Assembly: GCA_905221605.1 (NCBI GenBank)
Contig: CAJNDS010001280.1
Location: forward strand, 447,501-511,500
Source of the DNA: Symbiodinium natans
Lineage: Eukaryota; Sar; Dinophyceae; Suessiales; Symbiodiniaceae
Reading direction: 5' to 3'
DNA length: 64,000 nt
Part shown: in pieces, positions 29,754 to 39,070 of the stretch
How the letters are laid out: the number at the start of each line of letters is the position of its first letter
How positions within the stretch are numbered: the first letter of the stretch is position 1
Notes under the pieces: model-generated
The model's database searches: none
Told to the model about the DNA's origin: nothing
Seen by the model: the letters and a program-made list of their open reading frames with translations, nothing else
Position numbers and translations under genes: made by a program

Positions 29754-29908
29754 TCCTAAACCGCAACCCCTCCTAAACCCTAAGCCCTAAACCCCAAACC
29801 CTAAACCATCCAACCTTAAGCCCGCAAGCCTCGGGGGTTGGGGCGTTGTGTAGCGGTTTTCGCCCTCCTTCACGTTTACGGCTTGAGGCTTTTGGGCCCT
29901 TAGTATGG

Positions 29909-29939
29909 ACCCTAAACCCTAAACCCTAAACCCTAAACC

Positions 29940-30013
<74 letters not shown>

Positions 30014-30285
30014 ACCCTAAACCCTAAACCCTAAACCCTAAACCCTAAACCCTAAACCCTAAACCCTAAACCCTAAACCCTAAACCCTAAACCCTAAACC
30101 CTAAACCCTAAACCCTAAACCCTAAACCCTAAACCCTAAACCCTAAACCCTAAACCCTAAACCCTAAACCCTAAACCCTAAACCCTAAACCCTAAACCCT
30201 AAACCCCAAACCCTAAACCCTAAACCCTAAACCCCTAAACCCCTAAACCCCTAAACCCCTAAACCCTAACCCTAAACCCTAGATT
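29909..30285. repeat. CCCTAAA array with CCCTCAA block, 375 bp
   Basis: Four CCCTAAA, about eleven CCCTCAA (29937-30016), then about 27 perfect CCCTAAA, then CCCCTAAA. A textbook block-wise variant array. Confidence 0.97.
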
Positions 30286-30319
30286 TGGAGTTGAGGGTTT
30301 CGGCTTTGGCTTTTTTAAG

Positions 30320-30388
30320 GGTATCTGGTACCGGAGCATGGCAACCCGCTTGAGCCGTGACGTGACGTCCTCAGCCCCAAACTTGCAG
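30320..30388 (+). CDS. Exon, 23 codons, GT-AG, phase 0
   Basis: T-rich acceptor CTTTTTTAAG, then GIWYRSMATRLSRDVTSSAP NLQ, ending TTGCAG/GTTCAG. Product not recognised. Confidence 0.52.
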
Positions 30389-30599
30389 GTTCAGGTTACT
30401 TCGGGTGTAGGGTCTAGGGTTTAGGGTGTTAAAGTACCTTAAGCGTGCTGACATGGTATAAGTGGGTTATAAGAGCAGCTATCATTGCAGTTATCATTGG
30501 CTTAGTCAGTACCATGATTCTCCAAGTAAGTCCTCAGCCCTAGAAGCTAACCACGTGATATCTCTAGGCTGTACCGTTCCGAGACCCGTCTCCATTCAA

Positions 30600-30775
30600 G
30601 CGATGAAGGAGGGACCCTATAAGGGACCTTACTTTAGGGGCTACTTAGGTACATAGGGACTATATAAGGTATATAAAGGGGCCATATGGGTTATATAGGA
30701 GGGGCCATGTGGGTTATATAGGGGAATGAGATTAAAGGGTCCCTTCTAGGGGTCCTTCCTTATGCCCCTTAAACC
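30600..30775. repeat. Dispersed repeat, family 7
   Basis: GGGACTATATAAGGTATATA and two GGGTTATATAGG units; the reverse complement of part of this is at 1165-1265. Confidence 0.65.
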
Positions 30776-31039
30776 ATGCGCGGCAAGCACAGGGTGTAGT
30801 TTTAGGCCTCAGAAGCGAGTACTTCTGCCCCAAACCCTAAGCGCTAAATATCACAGACTCGAGACTTAGCTGGGACTCATATGGGGGTTTACCCCCCAAT
30901 ATTATCGACCCCTAAATAGTAGGATCTCCACGTAATAAGGACCCCAAACCCCAAACCGTAAACCCTAAACCCAAAACCTATCAACGAGGGCTTGTTCTAC
31001 TCCGGGCCTGTCTACTTGTCTTTCTGTGCTTCAAACACA

Positions 31040-31240
31040 AGGACTTAAATGGGTTCGTGGTCTCTTTAAGTAGGGATTCTGTTTGTTGGGGCAGATATCC
31101 GGGGCTCTTATTAGAGTATGTAGGGGCTATATTAAGGTACAAGGGTACCAGATACCCTAAACCCTAAACCCTAAACCCTAAACCCTAAACCATAAACCCA
31201 AAAGGCCCTAAACCGATAAAGAGGCCACCGGCCTTTGTAA
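31040..31240. repeat. Duplicated segment, copy a
   Basis: TGGTCTCTTTAAGTAGGGAT, GGGGCTATATTAAGGTA and CCGGCCTTTGTAA recur in order at 31690-31830. Confidence 0.75.
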
Positions 31241-31317
31241 ACAAGGACCCCCACTGAAACCGAGGGAGGGCCTTAGTCGGGCGACCGACCCAGAACGTTA
31301 AACCCTAACCCCTTTTA

Positions 31318-31478
31318 GGGTTCAGGGTTTGGGGTTTAGGGTTTAGGGTTAGGGTTTAGGGTTTAGGGTTTAGGGTTTAGGGTTTAGGGTTTAGGGTTTT
31401 TGGGTTTAGGGTTCAGGGTTTAGGGTTTAGGGTTTAGGGTTTAGGGTTTAGGGTTTAGGGTTTAGGGTTTAGGGTGTA
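31318..31478. repeat. TTTAGGG array
   Basis: About 155 bp with one TTTTTGGG interruption. Confidence 0.96.
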
Positions 31479-31485
31479 CCCTAAA

Positions 31486-31587
31486 CTTGGGATGTTCACC
31501 CTCATGCGAACGGTCCTTAATGGGGATTATAGTGCCCCCTATGACAATCCTTATGAAGGACTGTTAGTATAAGGGGGAACATCCCAA
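31486..31587. mobile_element. Foldback element, family 1, intact
   Basis: CTTGGGATGTTCACC on the left, GGGGGAACATCCCAA on the right, with TCCTTAATGGGGATTATAG and CCTTATGAAGGACTGTTAG as inner arms. The clearest copy, about 102 bp. Confidence 0.85.
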
Positions 31588-31689
31588 CCCTAAACCCTGA
31601 AGTCCTTAACACTTGAAACCCTAAAAACCCCTAACCCTAGACCCCACCCCAAAACCCTCAAGCCCTGAAACCCTAGCCTGAGCTTGAAA

Positions 31690-31830
31690 GCCCTTAGCTT
31701 ATATGGGTTGGTGGTCTCTTTGAGTAGGGATTCTGTTTTTACAGGGGCATGTATTCGGGGTTCTTATTAGGGTATCTAGGGGCTATATTAAGGTATACGG
31801 GTACTAGGTAAAGAGCCCATCGGCCTTTGT
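31690..31830. repeat. Duplicated segment, copy b
   Basis: Same block order as 31040-31240, roughly 80 percent alike by eye. Confidence 0.75.
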
Positions 31831-31949
31831 AACCCTGAGCCCTAAAGGACTAAGACCCTGAAACCCTGAAACCCTCATCCTCTGCGTAGGGTGTAGGGTT
31901 TAGCTTGAGGGCTTCGGGCTCTAAACGTCTCCGAAAACATTTTATCCCT

Positions 31950-32065
31950 AAACCCTAAACCCCAAACCCCAAACCCCAAACCCCAAACCCCAAACCCCAA
32001 ACCCCAAACCCCAAACCCCAAACCCTAAACCCTAAACCCTAAACCCTAAACCCTACACTCTAAAC
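31950..32065. repeat. CCCCAAA block then CCCTAAA
   Basis: Ten CCCCAAA heptamers followed by five CCCTAAA. Confidence 0.94.
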
Positions 32066-32107
32066 CCAAGGGTTTAGCCCCAAACGACCCCTCCCCCCAC
32101 TACCAAG

Positions 32108-32188
32108 GGCAGCCTCGGCTGAGAGTGGGCCGCTGCCGGTGCTGACCTGGGAAGGGCGCGTGCTGGCAAGTGAGGCAGGGGCTTCGCG
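32108..32188 (+). CDS. Exon-like island
   Basis: Frame AASAESGPLPVLTWEGRVLA then SEAGAS, after TACCAAGGG. CCCTAAA left. Product not recognised. Confidence 0.42.
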
Positions 32189-32995
32189 TTTAGGGCCTCA
32201 GGGTTTTAGTTGTTTTCTTTTGATTTATAGGCTTCCGGTTTTTTGGTCTTCGTGATTCATATCAATTTTTATTGGTATGCTTTAAACTGCTTTTCAGGGT
32301 TTTGGGCTTATTTCCGTGCTTCAGGGTTTTTTGAATTTTAGGGTTGGTTTTTGGGTTTTGGGGCTTCAGGGTTTTAGGGGGTTGTTAGGTTTTGTTGGGT
32401 TCAGGGTTTTGTGGGTCTTGAGTTTAGGCTTTACAGGCCCCCTTATAACCCTCATCATTTCCCCCACTTAGCTATTAACTCCCCAAAATACCCATTCAAA
32501 ATTGGGCTTGGGGTTTTGAGGGTTGGACCCCAAACCCAAGCCCCAAGCCCCAAGCCCCAAGCCCCAAGCCCTAAACCGTAAACCCTAAACCCTAAACAGG
32601 GTTTAGGGGTTTTTTGGCACCATTAGGTCTCCTAGGGCCTAGGGTTTTGGTTTCGGGCTGCAGGAGTTTTCGGGTTTAGGGTTTGGGAGTTCGAGGGTTT
32701 GGGAGCTTGGGGTTTAGGGTTTTGGGGGGCTTTATATGGTTTAGAGCTTGCAGAAGGCAATCATTGCGCGCGTTGCTTTCCCTCGTTCCTTCCTTCCTTC
32801 CCTCCTTCCCTCCTTCTCATTCGGCCATCGCGCTCTGATCCCTGACCCTCAGCCCGAAGCCCTAACCCCAAAGCCTTAAGTCTTGAGCCCTAAACCCAAA
32901 ACCCTACACCCTAAACCCCAATCCCCAAACCCCAAACCTGAAACCCTAAACCTTAAACCCAAAACTGCTCACTGTTGCACGCTCTTCTTAAAAAC

Positions 32996-33052
32996 CCTGC
33001 ACCTTCAAACCACGATGCTGGCCTGGGAGTTGACGGTTTGTGCGCCGAACTG
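32996..33052 (+). CDS. Exon with strong GT donor
   Basis: Frame PAPSNHDAGLGVDGLCAEL ends at CTG/GTGAGC, a consensus-like donor. The acceptor side is unclear. Confidence 0.42.
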
Positions 33053-33181
33053 GTGAGCCCAAAACCTCAAACCCCAGACCCCTTTGGTTTAGGGTTTAGG
33101 GTTTAGGGTTTAGGCTTTAGGCTTTAGGGTTAAGGATTTCGGGTCAACCCCATTCCCAAATCCTAAACCCCAAACCCAAAA

Positions 33182-33270
33182 CTTGGGATGTTCCCCACTG
33201 TACTAGCAGTCCGAAATAGGGATTATAGTACCCCCTCATAGAATCCCTATTAAGGGCTGTAAGTATACCC
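33182..33270. mobile_element. Foldback element, family 1 (right end clipped)
   Basis: CTTGGGATGTTCCCCACTGT then TAGGGATTATAG and ATCCCTATTAAGGGCTGTAA; the terminal AACATCCCAAG is missing. Confidence 0.75.
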
Positions 33271-33404
33271 CAAACCCTAAATCCTAAACCCCAAGCCCAA
33301 AACCTCTACTATAGGGGCCTGAATAATTCGAACAGGGTTTTGGGAGTTATTGTAGTTTATTTTACTAAAGGGGCCAAAATTATTTCAAAAGAAACTAAAC
33401 CCTA

Positions 33405-33520
33405 AACGCTAAACCCTAGACCCTAGACCCTAGACCCTAAACCCTAAACCCTAAACCCTAAACCCTAAACCCTAAACCCTAAACCCTAAACCCTAAACCC
33501 TAAACCCTAAACCCTAAACT
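33405..33520. repeat. CCCTAGA and CCCTAAA array
   Basis: Four CCCTAGA units then about 12 CCCTAAA. Confidence 0.94.
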
Positions 33521-33526
33521 GCCGAG

Positions 33527-33590
33527 AGCGCCGCTGTCCATTTGCATGGGCGCTCGAGGCTTCGACCGAGGTCCCCGACCGAGCGTCTCG
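33527..33590 (+). CDS. Exon-like island, Arg-rich
   Basis: Border GCCGAG, frame SAAVHLHGRSRLRPRSPTER L, ending CTCG/GTGAGG, a good donor. CCCTAAA left. Confidence 0.42.
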
Positions 33591-33739
33591 GTGAGGGAGG
33601 GTAAAGCCTCCTGGCAGCCGGGGGCCTGCAGTGTTTTTTAAGGGTTTGGCGGGTATCCCCCCCGAAAGGCCCTGGGGTCCCAGGCTGGGACCCCCCCCTT
33701 CTGGGCCGTCCAGGGGGGGCTCCTGCTAAAAAAGGGTCT

Positions 33740-34035
33740 GAACTGCTTTGGTTTGGGACCATTCACCCCCCTTGCACGGCCGAGGCCCCTGCTTCCCCCT
33801 AGCGTTTTGCCTATTTAAGGCTGCATGCATGAGCCAGGATTTGCCCAGACCCGTAGTGAAAATGTGGGGTGTTTTGTATTGCAATCGACGGTTTTGGGCA
33901 CCCCTCCATTTTACTCCGTCAAAGCTCCAAGAAGCCTACGAGCCACTGACAGGTTCCACAAAGCTCAGGAGGCCCCACCCTGCTTTTTCTCTGTAAAAGC
34001 AAGACAGCCCCCCTTGAGGGGGGTTTGGGGGGTGA
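33740..34035 (+). other. Unique segment with open frames
   Basis: Several open + frames (VLGTPPFYSVKAPRSLRATD, KMWGVLYCNRRFWAPLHFTP) with no clear winner; two related strings, TTTTACTCCGTCAAAGC and TTTTTCTCTGTAAAAGC, suggest an internal duplication. Confidence 0.3.
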
Positions 34036-34068
34036 ACCCTAAACCCTAAATGAGAATAGTTTGGGTGG

Positions 34069-34149
34069 TTGGGGTGGGACTACATGCTAGCGCAAGCGAG
34101 CGGCCCGGGTGCTTTTAGCAGCAGCGAGCTTCCCTTCTCTACACCCTAA
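34069..34149 (+). CDS. Terminal exon whose stop lies in a heptamer
   Basis: Frame LGWDYMLAQASGPGAFSSSE then LPFSTP; ACA CCC TAA: the stop codon is the first CCCTAA of the array that begins at 34142. Similar ends occur at 37212 and 42563. Confidence 0.42.
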   Translation: MGWDYMLAQASGPGAFSSSELPFSTP

Positions 34150-34505
34150 ACCCTAAACCCTAAACCCTAAACCCTAAACCCTAAACCCTAAACCCTAAAC
34201 CCTAAACCCTAAACCCTAAACCCTAAACCCTAAACCCTAAACCCTAAACCCTAAACCCTAAACCCTAAACCCTAAACCCTAAACCCTAAACCCTAAACCC
34301 TAAACCCTAAACCCTAAACCCTAAACCCTAAACCCTAAACCCTAAACCCTAAAACCCTAAACCCTAAACCCTAAGCCCTAAGCCCTAAGCCCTAAACCCG
34401 AAACCCGAAACCCGAAACCTTAAACCCTAAACCCTAAACCCGAAATCCAAAACCCCAAGCCCCAAACCCCAAACCCCAAACCCTAAACCCTAAACCCTAA
34501 AAAGC
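34142..34505. repeat. CCCTAAA array, 360 bp
   Basis: About 34 perfect units, then blocks of AAGCCCT, CCCGAAA and CCCCAAA. Confidence 0.97.
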
Positions 34506-34751
34506 CCCCGAACCCTAAACCCTGCATTGTTTGGGCATGCGCTTCGCCACGCCGATGACTACAGGCCCTTAAACCCCGACTAGATTTAGCTAGGCCCTTA
34601 ATTCCTTAAAAGGGTTTAGGGTTTAGGGTTTAGGGTAGCCTGAACCCTTAAACCCTCAAGCCTTTTAAACCCCAAGCCCTAAACCTGCATCCCTTCAACC
34701 CGAAACCCTTAAGCCTCAAACCCCAAACCCTGACGCCTGCATATGCTGCAG

Positions 34752-34910
34752 TTTCCCCACCCTTCTTTTCGGCCCAAGCACCCCGCAGGAACACCTTGAA
34801 GGCACAGCTGATTAGTCCCATGTCGCACGAACACTTCCTTGGCTACATCACCGACGACGAGCTTGAGGATGATTTTCTCAGTGGCGAGGCACCGCAACCG
34901 ATGCGTGCAG
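34752..34910 (+). CDS. Exon, about 52 codons, possible GC donor
   Basis: ATGCTGCAG acceptor, then FSAQAPRRNTLKAQLISPMS and HEHFLGYITDDELEDDFLSG EAPQPMRA. It ends at GTGCAG/GCCTGC, a GC donor. Acidic cluster DDELEDD. One of the clearest coding frames. Family not recognised. Confidence 0.6.
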
Positions 34911-35256
34911 GCCTGCTAGGGGGGGGGGGAGGGGGCAGGGCGGCTTCGGAGCCCTTAAAGCCCTTGGAAGTCCTAAAGTGCACAAAAAGCCCAAAGCAAA
35001 CTCAAGCCCAAACCTCAAGCCCAAACCGTCTGTGAAACCCCAAATCCCAAACTCCAAACCCCAAACCCCAAACCCCAAACCCCAAACCCCAAACCCTAAA
35101 CCCGCAACCCTAACCCGAAGCCCACCGCAGCTTTGTACTCCCCTCCCCCTAATATTAACCCCCCCCCTACCCCCTAATATTAATTAACAATACTGGGGGG
35201 CAAGGGGGGGGGGGGGCGGGTTGAATATTAGGGTTTAGGGTTTAGGGACCCGACAG

Positions 35257-35375
35257 GATGGCAGGGAGGTGCCCAATCATCGGCTCGGCGATGGGAAGAT
35301 TCTCCGCTGCTTTACTCAGTTCGAGATTGTCGCGGCCAGAGGCCCGCCTTGGAGGCAGTGGCTTGGCGGTCATAG
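35257..35375 (+). CDS. Exon, about 40 codons, GT donor
   Basis: Acceptor CCCGACAG, frame DGREVPNHRLGDGKILRCFT then QFEIVAARGPPWRQWLGGH, ending CATAG/GTTGAG. TTTAGGG arrays on both sides. Well-mixed composition; product not recognised. Confidence 0.58.
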
Positions 35376-35736
35376 GTTGAGGTTTAGGGTTTTTTCGGGT
35401 TAGGGTTTAGGGTTTAGGGTTTAGGGTTTAGGGTTTAGGGCCTAGGGTTTAGGGTTTAGGGTTTAGGTTTTAGGGTTTAGGGTTTAGGCTCCAGGGCGCA
35501 GGGCCGGTGATGCTATCTCCTTTCTGATACATAATGAATCGGCGGGCAGGTATTCGGGTGAGCATCGAGTACCTATGGTCTCTAGATAATTCGACGATAA
35601 AAACCCAGCACCCTATTCTGCTTACCCAAACACCCTATGTTAATTATTAAGGACCCTATATTTTATACCCTATGGCCTAAATTTTAAACCCTAAGCCCTA
35701 AACCCTAAACCGTAAACCCGAAACCCGAACCCCCAA

Positions 35737-35904
35737 TCCTTGCTTGCCGAGGTGACTCAGGCAGCAGAGGCCGTTCAAGAGCCTCTATGGCAGGAGTTCG
35801 AACCCGTGCCAAGCACAGCTGCTCCGCCCAACACCTCCGCTCTGCCAAGCAGCGCCGCTCTGACCAGCATCGCCCCAGAGAAAGCCCGAAACTCTAAGCC
35901 CTAG
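35737..35904 (+). CDS. Exon, about 50 codons, acidic and Pro/Ala-rich
   Basis: SLLAEVTQAAEAVQEPLWQE then FEPVPSTAAPPNTSALPSSA and ALTSIAPEKARNSKP, with TAG from a degenerate heptamer. The first part looks folded, the second disordered. The exon probably ends near AAAGCCCG. Preceded by degenerate heptamers. Product not recognised. Confidence 0.6.
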   Translation, partial: SLLAEVTQAAEAVQEPLWQEFEPVPSTAAPPNTSALPSSAALTSIAPEKARNSKP

Positions 35905-35937
35905 ACCCTAAACCCTAGAACTTAAACCCTAGAACTT

Positions 35938-36033
35938 AAACCCTAAACCCTAAACCCTAAACCCTAAACCCTAAACCCTAAACCCTAAACCCTAAACCCT
36001 AAACCCTAAACCCTAAACCCTAAACCCTAAACG
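35938..36033. repeat. CCCTAAA array
   Basis: About 13 perfect units. Confidence 0.97.
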
Positions 36034-36042
36034 GTAGTAACC

Positions 36043-36138
36043 CAATCCTTGGCCCTGAGTTGGCTGCTTAATGCTCAGGAATCAAGCTCCAGCATCAACC
36101 CTACACCCGAATCTACATGGGAGTCCGCGGAAATATGA
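36043..36138 (+). CDS. Terminal exon candidate, 31 codons
   Basis: QSLALSWLLNAQESSSSINP then TPESTWESAEI and TGA at 36136. CCCTAAA left, TTTAGGG right. It begins with CCCAATCCTTG, as does the exon at 35737 (CCCCAATCCTTG), so the two borders may be related. Confidence 0.5.
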   Translation, partial: QSLALSWLLNAQESSSSINPTPESTWESAEI

Positions 36139-36199
36139 TAGGGGGTTTAGGGTTTAGGGTTGAGGGTTTAGGGTTTAGGGTTTGGGGTTTTCAAGTTTA

Positions 36200-36330
36200 G
36201 GGTTTAGGGGTCCCACAAAGAAGAGGCCCCGGGGCGAGACCCCGATCCGAAAAGGTCGCCAAAAAGCTTCAAATCCTCTACAAGATTCATTCCAAAGCAA
36301 AAAAAAACAACCCCCCCCCCCCCCCCCAAA
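36200..36330 (+). CDS. Basic exon-like island
   Basis: PTKKRPRGETPIRKGRQKAS then NPLQDSFQSKKK, running into poly-A and poly-C. An alternative frame (SHKEEAPGRDPDPKRSPKSF) is open too. Low certainty. Confidence 0.33.
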
Positions 36331-36485
36331 CAAACCTCCCAAACCCCTCACAACCCGTACACAATTTCTACAAACCCTAAACCCTAAAACCCGAAACCCG
36401 AAAACCCTAAACCCTGAACCCTAAACCATAAACCCGAAACCCTAAACCCCCAAACCCTGAACCCTAACCCCCTTAAACCTTCACA

Positions 36486-36623
36486 ATGAATTCCTGCAGA
36501 AACTTGTCCGAATTTCACTTCGCAACCCCTCTCACCTCTGTTGGGGTAGGCGGGCGCAGTCGAGCGCTCAGCGAGACCACAGCAGGCTCTGCTGGGCTGC
36601 AGAGCCTGCCAGGCACACCCTGA
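36486..36623 (+). CDS. Complete small ORF, 45 codons
   Basis: ATG at 36486 to TGA at 36621: MNSCRNLSEFHFATPLTSVG then VGGRSRALSETTAGSAGLQS LPGTP. Ser/Thr-rich and array-free. It could be a small gene or a transit-peptide-like first exon. Not recognised. Confidence 0.45.
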   Translation: MNSCRNLSEFHFATPLTSVGVGGRSRALSETTAGSAGLQSLPGTP

Positions 36624-36864
36624 AATGGGTTCGCCTAGCTAGAGTTGCCTAGCTTGGTCACTATCGATATTTCACCCCAAACTCCCGTCCTTCACCACTA
36701 AAAGCCGCTGAAGGCCCCTGAGAGCCCCTGCGAAGGGGCAGCCTAGGCACTCTGAAAAATCGCCTTCAGCCCTTTGAGGGCTGCAGCGCCCCGCTTCTTG
36801 AGACATTCTGGACCGGACCATGACTTCAAGACAAGCCCGGAAAGCTCAAAAACCAGGAGCCTAT

Positions 36865-37140
36865 TCACGCCTGGAATTTTCTGATTATTGAGAGGGCCCT
36901 TCGGCCCAGACCGTCGCCTGCGCAAAACCTCACGACTCCGTCCTTAAAATCCGTTCTCGGCCTCCCTGCAAGCCATTCCCACCTTGAAGTTTTCTATGAG
37001 AGGGCCCTTCCTCCGAGGGAGTATGCTTTCAATGGACCCTTGGCACTCCTCAACAGCCTGGATACCTTTCACGCCCCGGAATTTTCTATGAGAGGGCCCT
37101 TCGGCCCAGACCGTCCCCTGCGCAACAGGGGGTCGCAGTG
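36865..37140. repeat. Triplicated GAGAGGGCCCTTC motif
   Basis: GAGAGGGCCCTTCGGCCCAG at about 36890 and 37090, and GAGAGGGCCCTTCCTCCGAG at about 37000. Each is preceded by a TTTTCTAT or TTTTCTGAT string, and two are followed by ACCGTC(G/C)CCTGCGCAA. Confidence 0.8.
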
Positions 37141-37158
37141 AGTAGTGTTTGGGTGGTC

Positions 37159-37212
37159 TTGGGGTGGGCATGTCTTCACACTATTGTTCAGCTGGCCGAT
37201 GCTACACCCTAA
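37159..37212 (+). CDS. Terminal exon-like piece ending in a heptamer stop
   Basis: LGWACLHTIVQLADATP, with TAA from TACACCCTAAACCC. Matches the layout of 34069-34149 and 42500-42563. May be one degenerate repeat family rather than genes. Confidence 0.33.
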   Translation: MGWACLHTIVQLADATP

Positions 37213-37439
37213 ACCCTAAACCCTAAACCTTAAACCCTAAACCCTAAACCCTAAACCCTAAACCCTAAACCCTAAACCCTAAACCCTAAACCCTAAACCC
37301 TAAACCCTAAAACCCTAAACGCTAAACCGCACATGTTGGGCAGTTTCCCTTCACTCCTTCCCCCTTGAAGGCTTGGGGGGCTAGGGCTCAGGGAACCCTA
37401 AACCTCTATTGGGTAGTTAGGCTTCAATATGGGTTTACG

Positions 37440-37580
37440 GTTTAGGGTTTAGGGGTTTAGGGGTTTAGGGGTTTAGGGGTTTAGGGGTTTAGGGGTTTAG
37501 GGGTTTAGGGGTTTAGGGGTTTAGGGGTTTAGGGGTTTAGGGGTTTAGGGGTGTAGGGGTTTAGGGTTTAGGGTGTAGGG
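37440..37580. repeat. TTTAGGGG octamer block
   Basis: About 14 near-perfect octamers between heptamer ends. Confidence 0.96.
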
Positions 37581-37584
37581 GGCC

Positions 37585-37700
37585 CTTAGTCTGGTCCCTT
37601 ACCTCCTCGACAGGGTTCTGACGCATGGGCCTTAGCTTGTCTATATAAGGGGTATTTTAGGGTCTCCTTTAAGGGCCCGTGCTAAGGGACCATGTAGCTA
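37585..37700. mobile_element. Foldback element, family 6
   Basis: CTGGTCCCTTACCTCCTCGA, GGGTTCTGACGCATGGGCC and CGTGCTAAGGGACCATGTAG; an inner GTCTATATAAGG is present. Confidence 0.65.
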
Positions 37701-38248
37701 CCCCATGAGTTGAACCCTTAAACAAATCCCGCCCAAACCTTGTCAGAACTCTGGCTATACACTGTCTGAAAGACTGTTCAACGAAATGCTTGCCGTTTTA
37801 TATGGGGGGCTTTCGAAACTAAAGGACCCTGAATATAGACCCCCTCCAAGTAGTCGGACTCCGTTAAGAACCACCCCCAAAAGGCACCCCTAGTTTCGGA
37901 AACTCCCAATAGTAGTACTAGTTGCGCACAGATTGGATTACTTCCCTCATTCCCTACTGAGTCCGCATAGAATTCATCTCTAATGCAGACTTCAAACAAA
38001 AAGACAACATCCCAAAGGCTCCAAAAAGGTTTTTGCAGCCCTAAACCGGAAACCCTAAGCCTAAACCCTAAACCCGAAACCCTAAACCCTAAACCCTGAA
38101 CCCTAACCCCTAAACCCTAAGCCCTTCACGCCCGTGTGGGTAACCCTAAACCCCCAGCCCCCGAAACCCCAAACCACGAACCCTTCACGCCCTTCTGGGT
38201 TCAGGGTTTAGGGTTTAGGGTTTCTTAGGGTTTTCAAGTGTAGGGTGG

Positions 38249-38297
38249 TGGCCAGCTGCTAAGGCGACCGCCAGCACAGAACAGCCGCGCATCCCAG
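38249..38297 (+). CDS. Exon-like island
   Basis: Frame WPAAKATASTEQPRIP, donor CCAG/GTGGCG. Confidence 0.33.
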
Positions 38298-38460
38298 GTG
38301 GCGATGGGTTTAGGTTTTCCAAAGTATCAGGTAGCCCTAAATCCTAAACCCTAAACCCTAAGCCCTGAACCCTAAACCCCAAACCGCACACCCCAAACCC
38401 AAACCCCAAGCCCTAAGCCCTAAATCCTAAATCAACCCTAACGCCCGAACTGGGCTCAAG

Positions 38461-38513
38461 GAAGGGACTACAGGTGACTGGGTCCTCCCCCACCTTCAAG
38501 AGAAGCTGAGCGG
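38461..38513 (+). CDS. Exon-like island with GT donor
   Basis: Border GCTCAAG, frame EGTTGDWVLPHLQEKLS, donor GCGG/GTTTAG. Could be an upstream exon of the zinc-finger gene, but its phase does not join 39071 directly. Confidence 0.45.
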
Positions 38514-38779
38514 GTTTAGGGTCTGGGCATAGGGGTTTAGGGCTTAGGGTAGTCTAGGGTTTAGGGTTTAGGGTTTGGGGTTTAGGGTTTAGGGTTTAGG
38601 GTTTACGGTTTACGGTTTAGGGTCTGGGTATAGGGGTTTAGGGTTTAGGGTTTAGGGTATAGGGAGAAGGGTTGACTAGGACCCAGAGTAGGCCCTTCTT
38701 CCCGTTTTTATGGCCTAGTTTCCCTCATAAGCCCCTTTAAACCAAGAAGGGCACCCTAGTTACTTCCAGGTTTCTCTAA

Positions 38780-38900
38780 GGGTCAAGTGTTGAGAATCAA
38801 GGGGCAAGGGTCAAGGGTCAAGGATCAAAGGTAAAGGCGGGTGAATGTTAAGGGAGAACGGTTAAGGGGTAAGGGTCAAAGGGTCAGGGGGGGTTGAGGG
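38780..38900. repeat. Degenerate AAGGGTCA repeat
   Basis: AGGGTCAAGGGTCAAGG and related purine-rich units, distinct from the heptamers. Confidence 0.75.
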
Positions 38901-39070
38901 GTATCCTAAACCCTAAACCCTAAACCCTAAACCCTAAGCCCTAAACCCTAAACCCTGAACCCTAAACCCTAACAAGCTGGAGATTCCAATGCCACGTAAT
39001 TAAGGAAACATCCTTGAAAACATACTCGAATATGTACGAACATCTGTGAAGGATGCCTCATATAGTTTAG

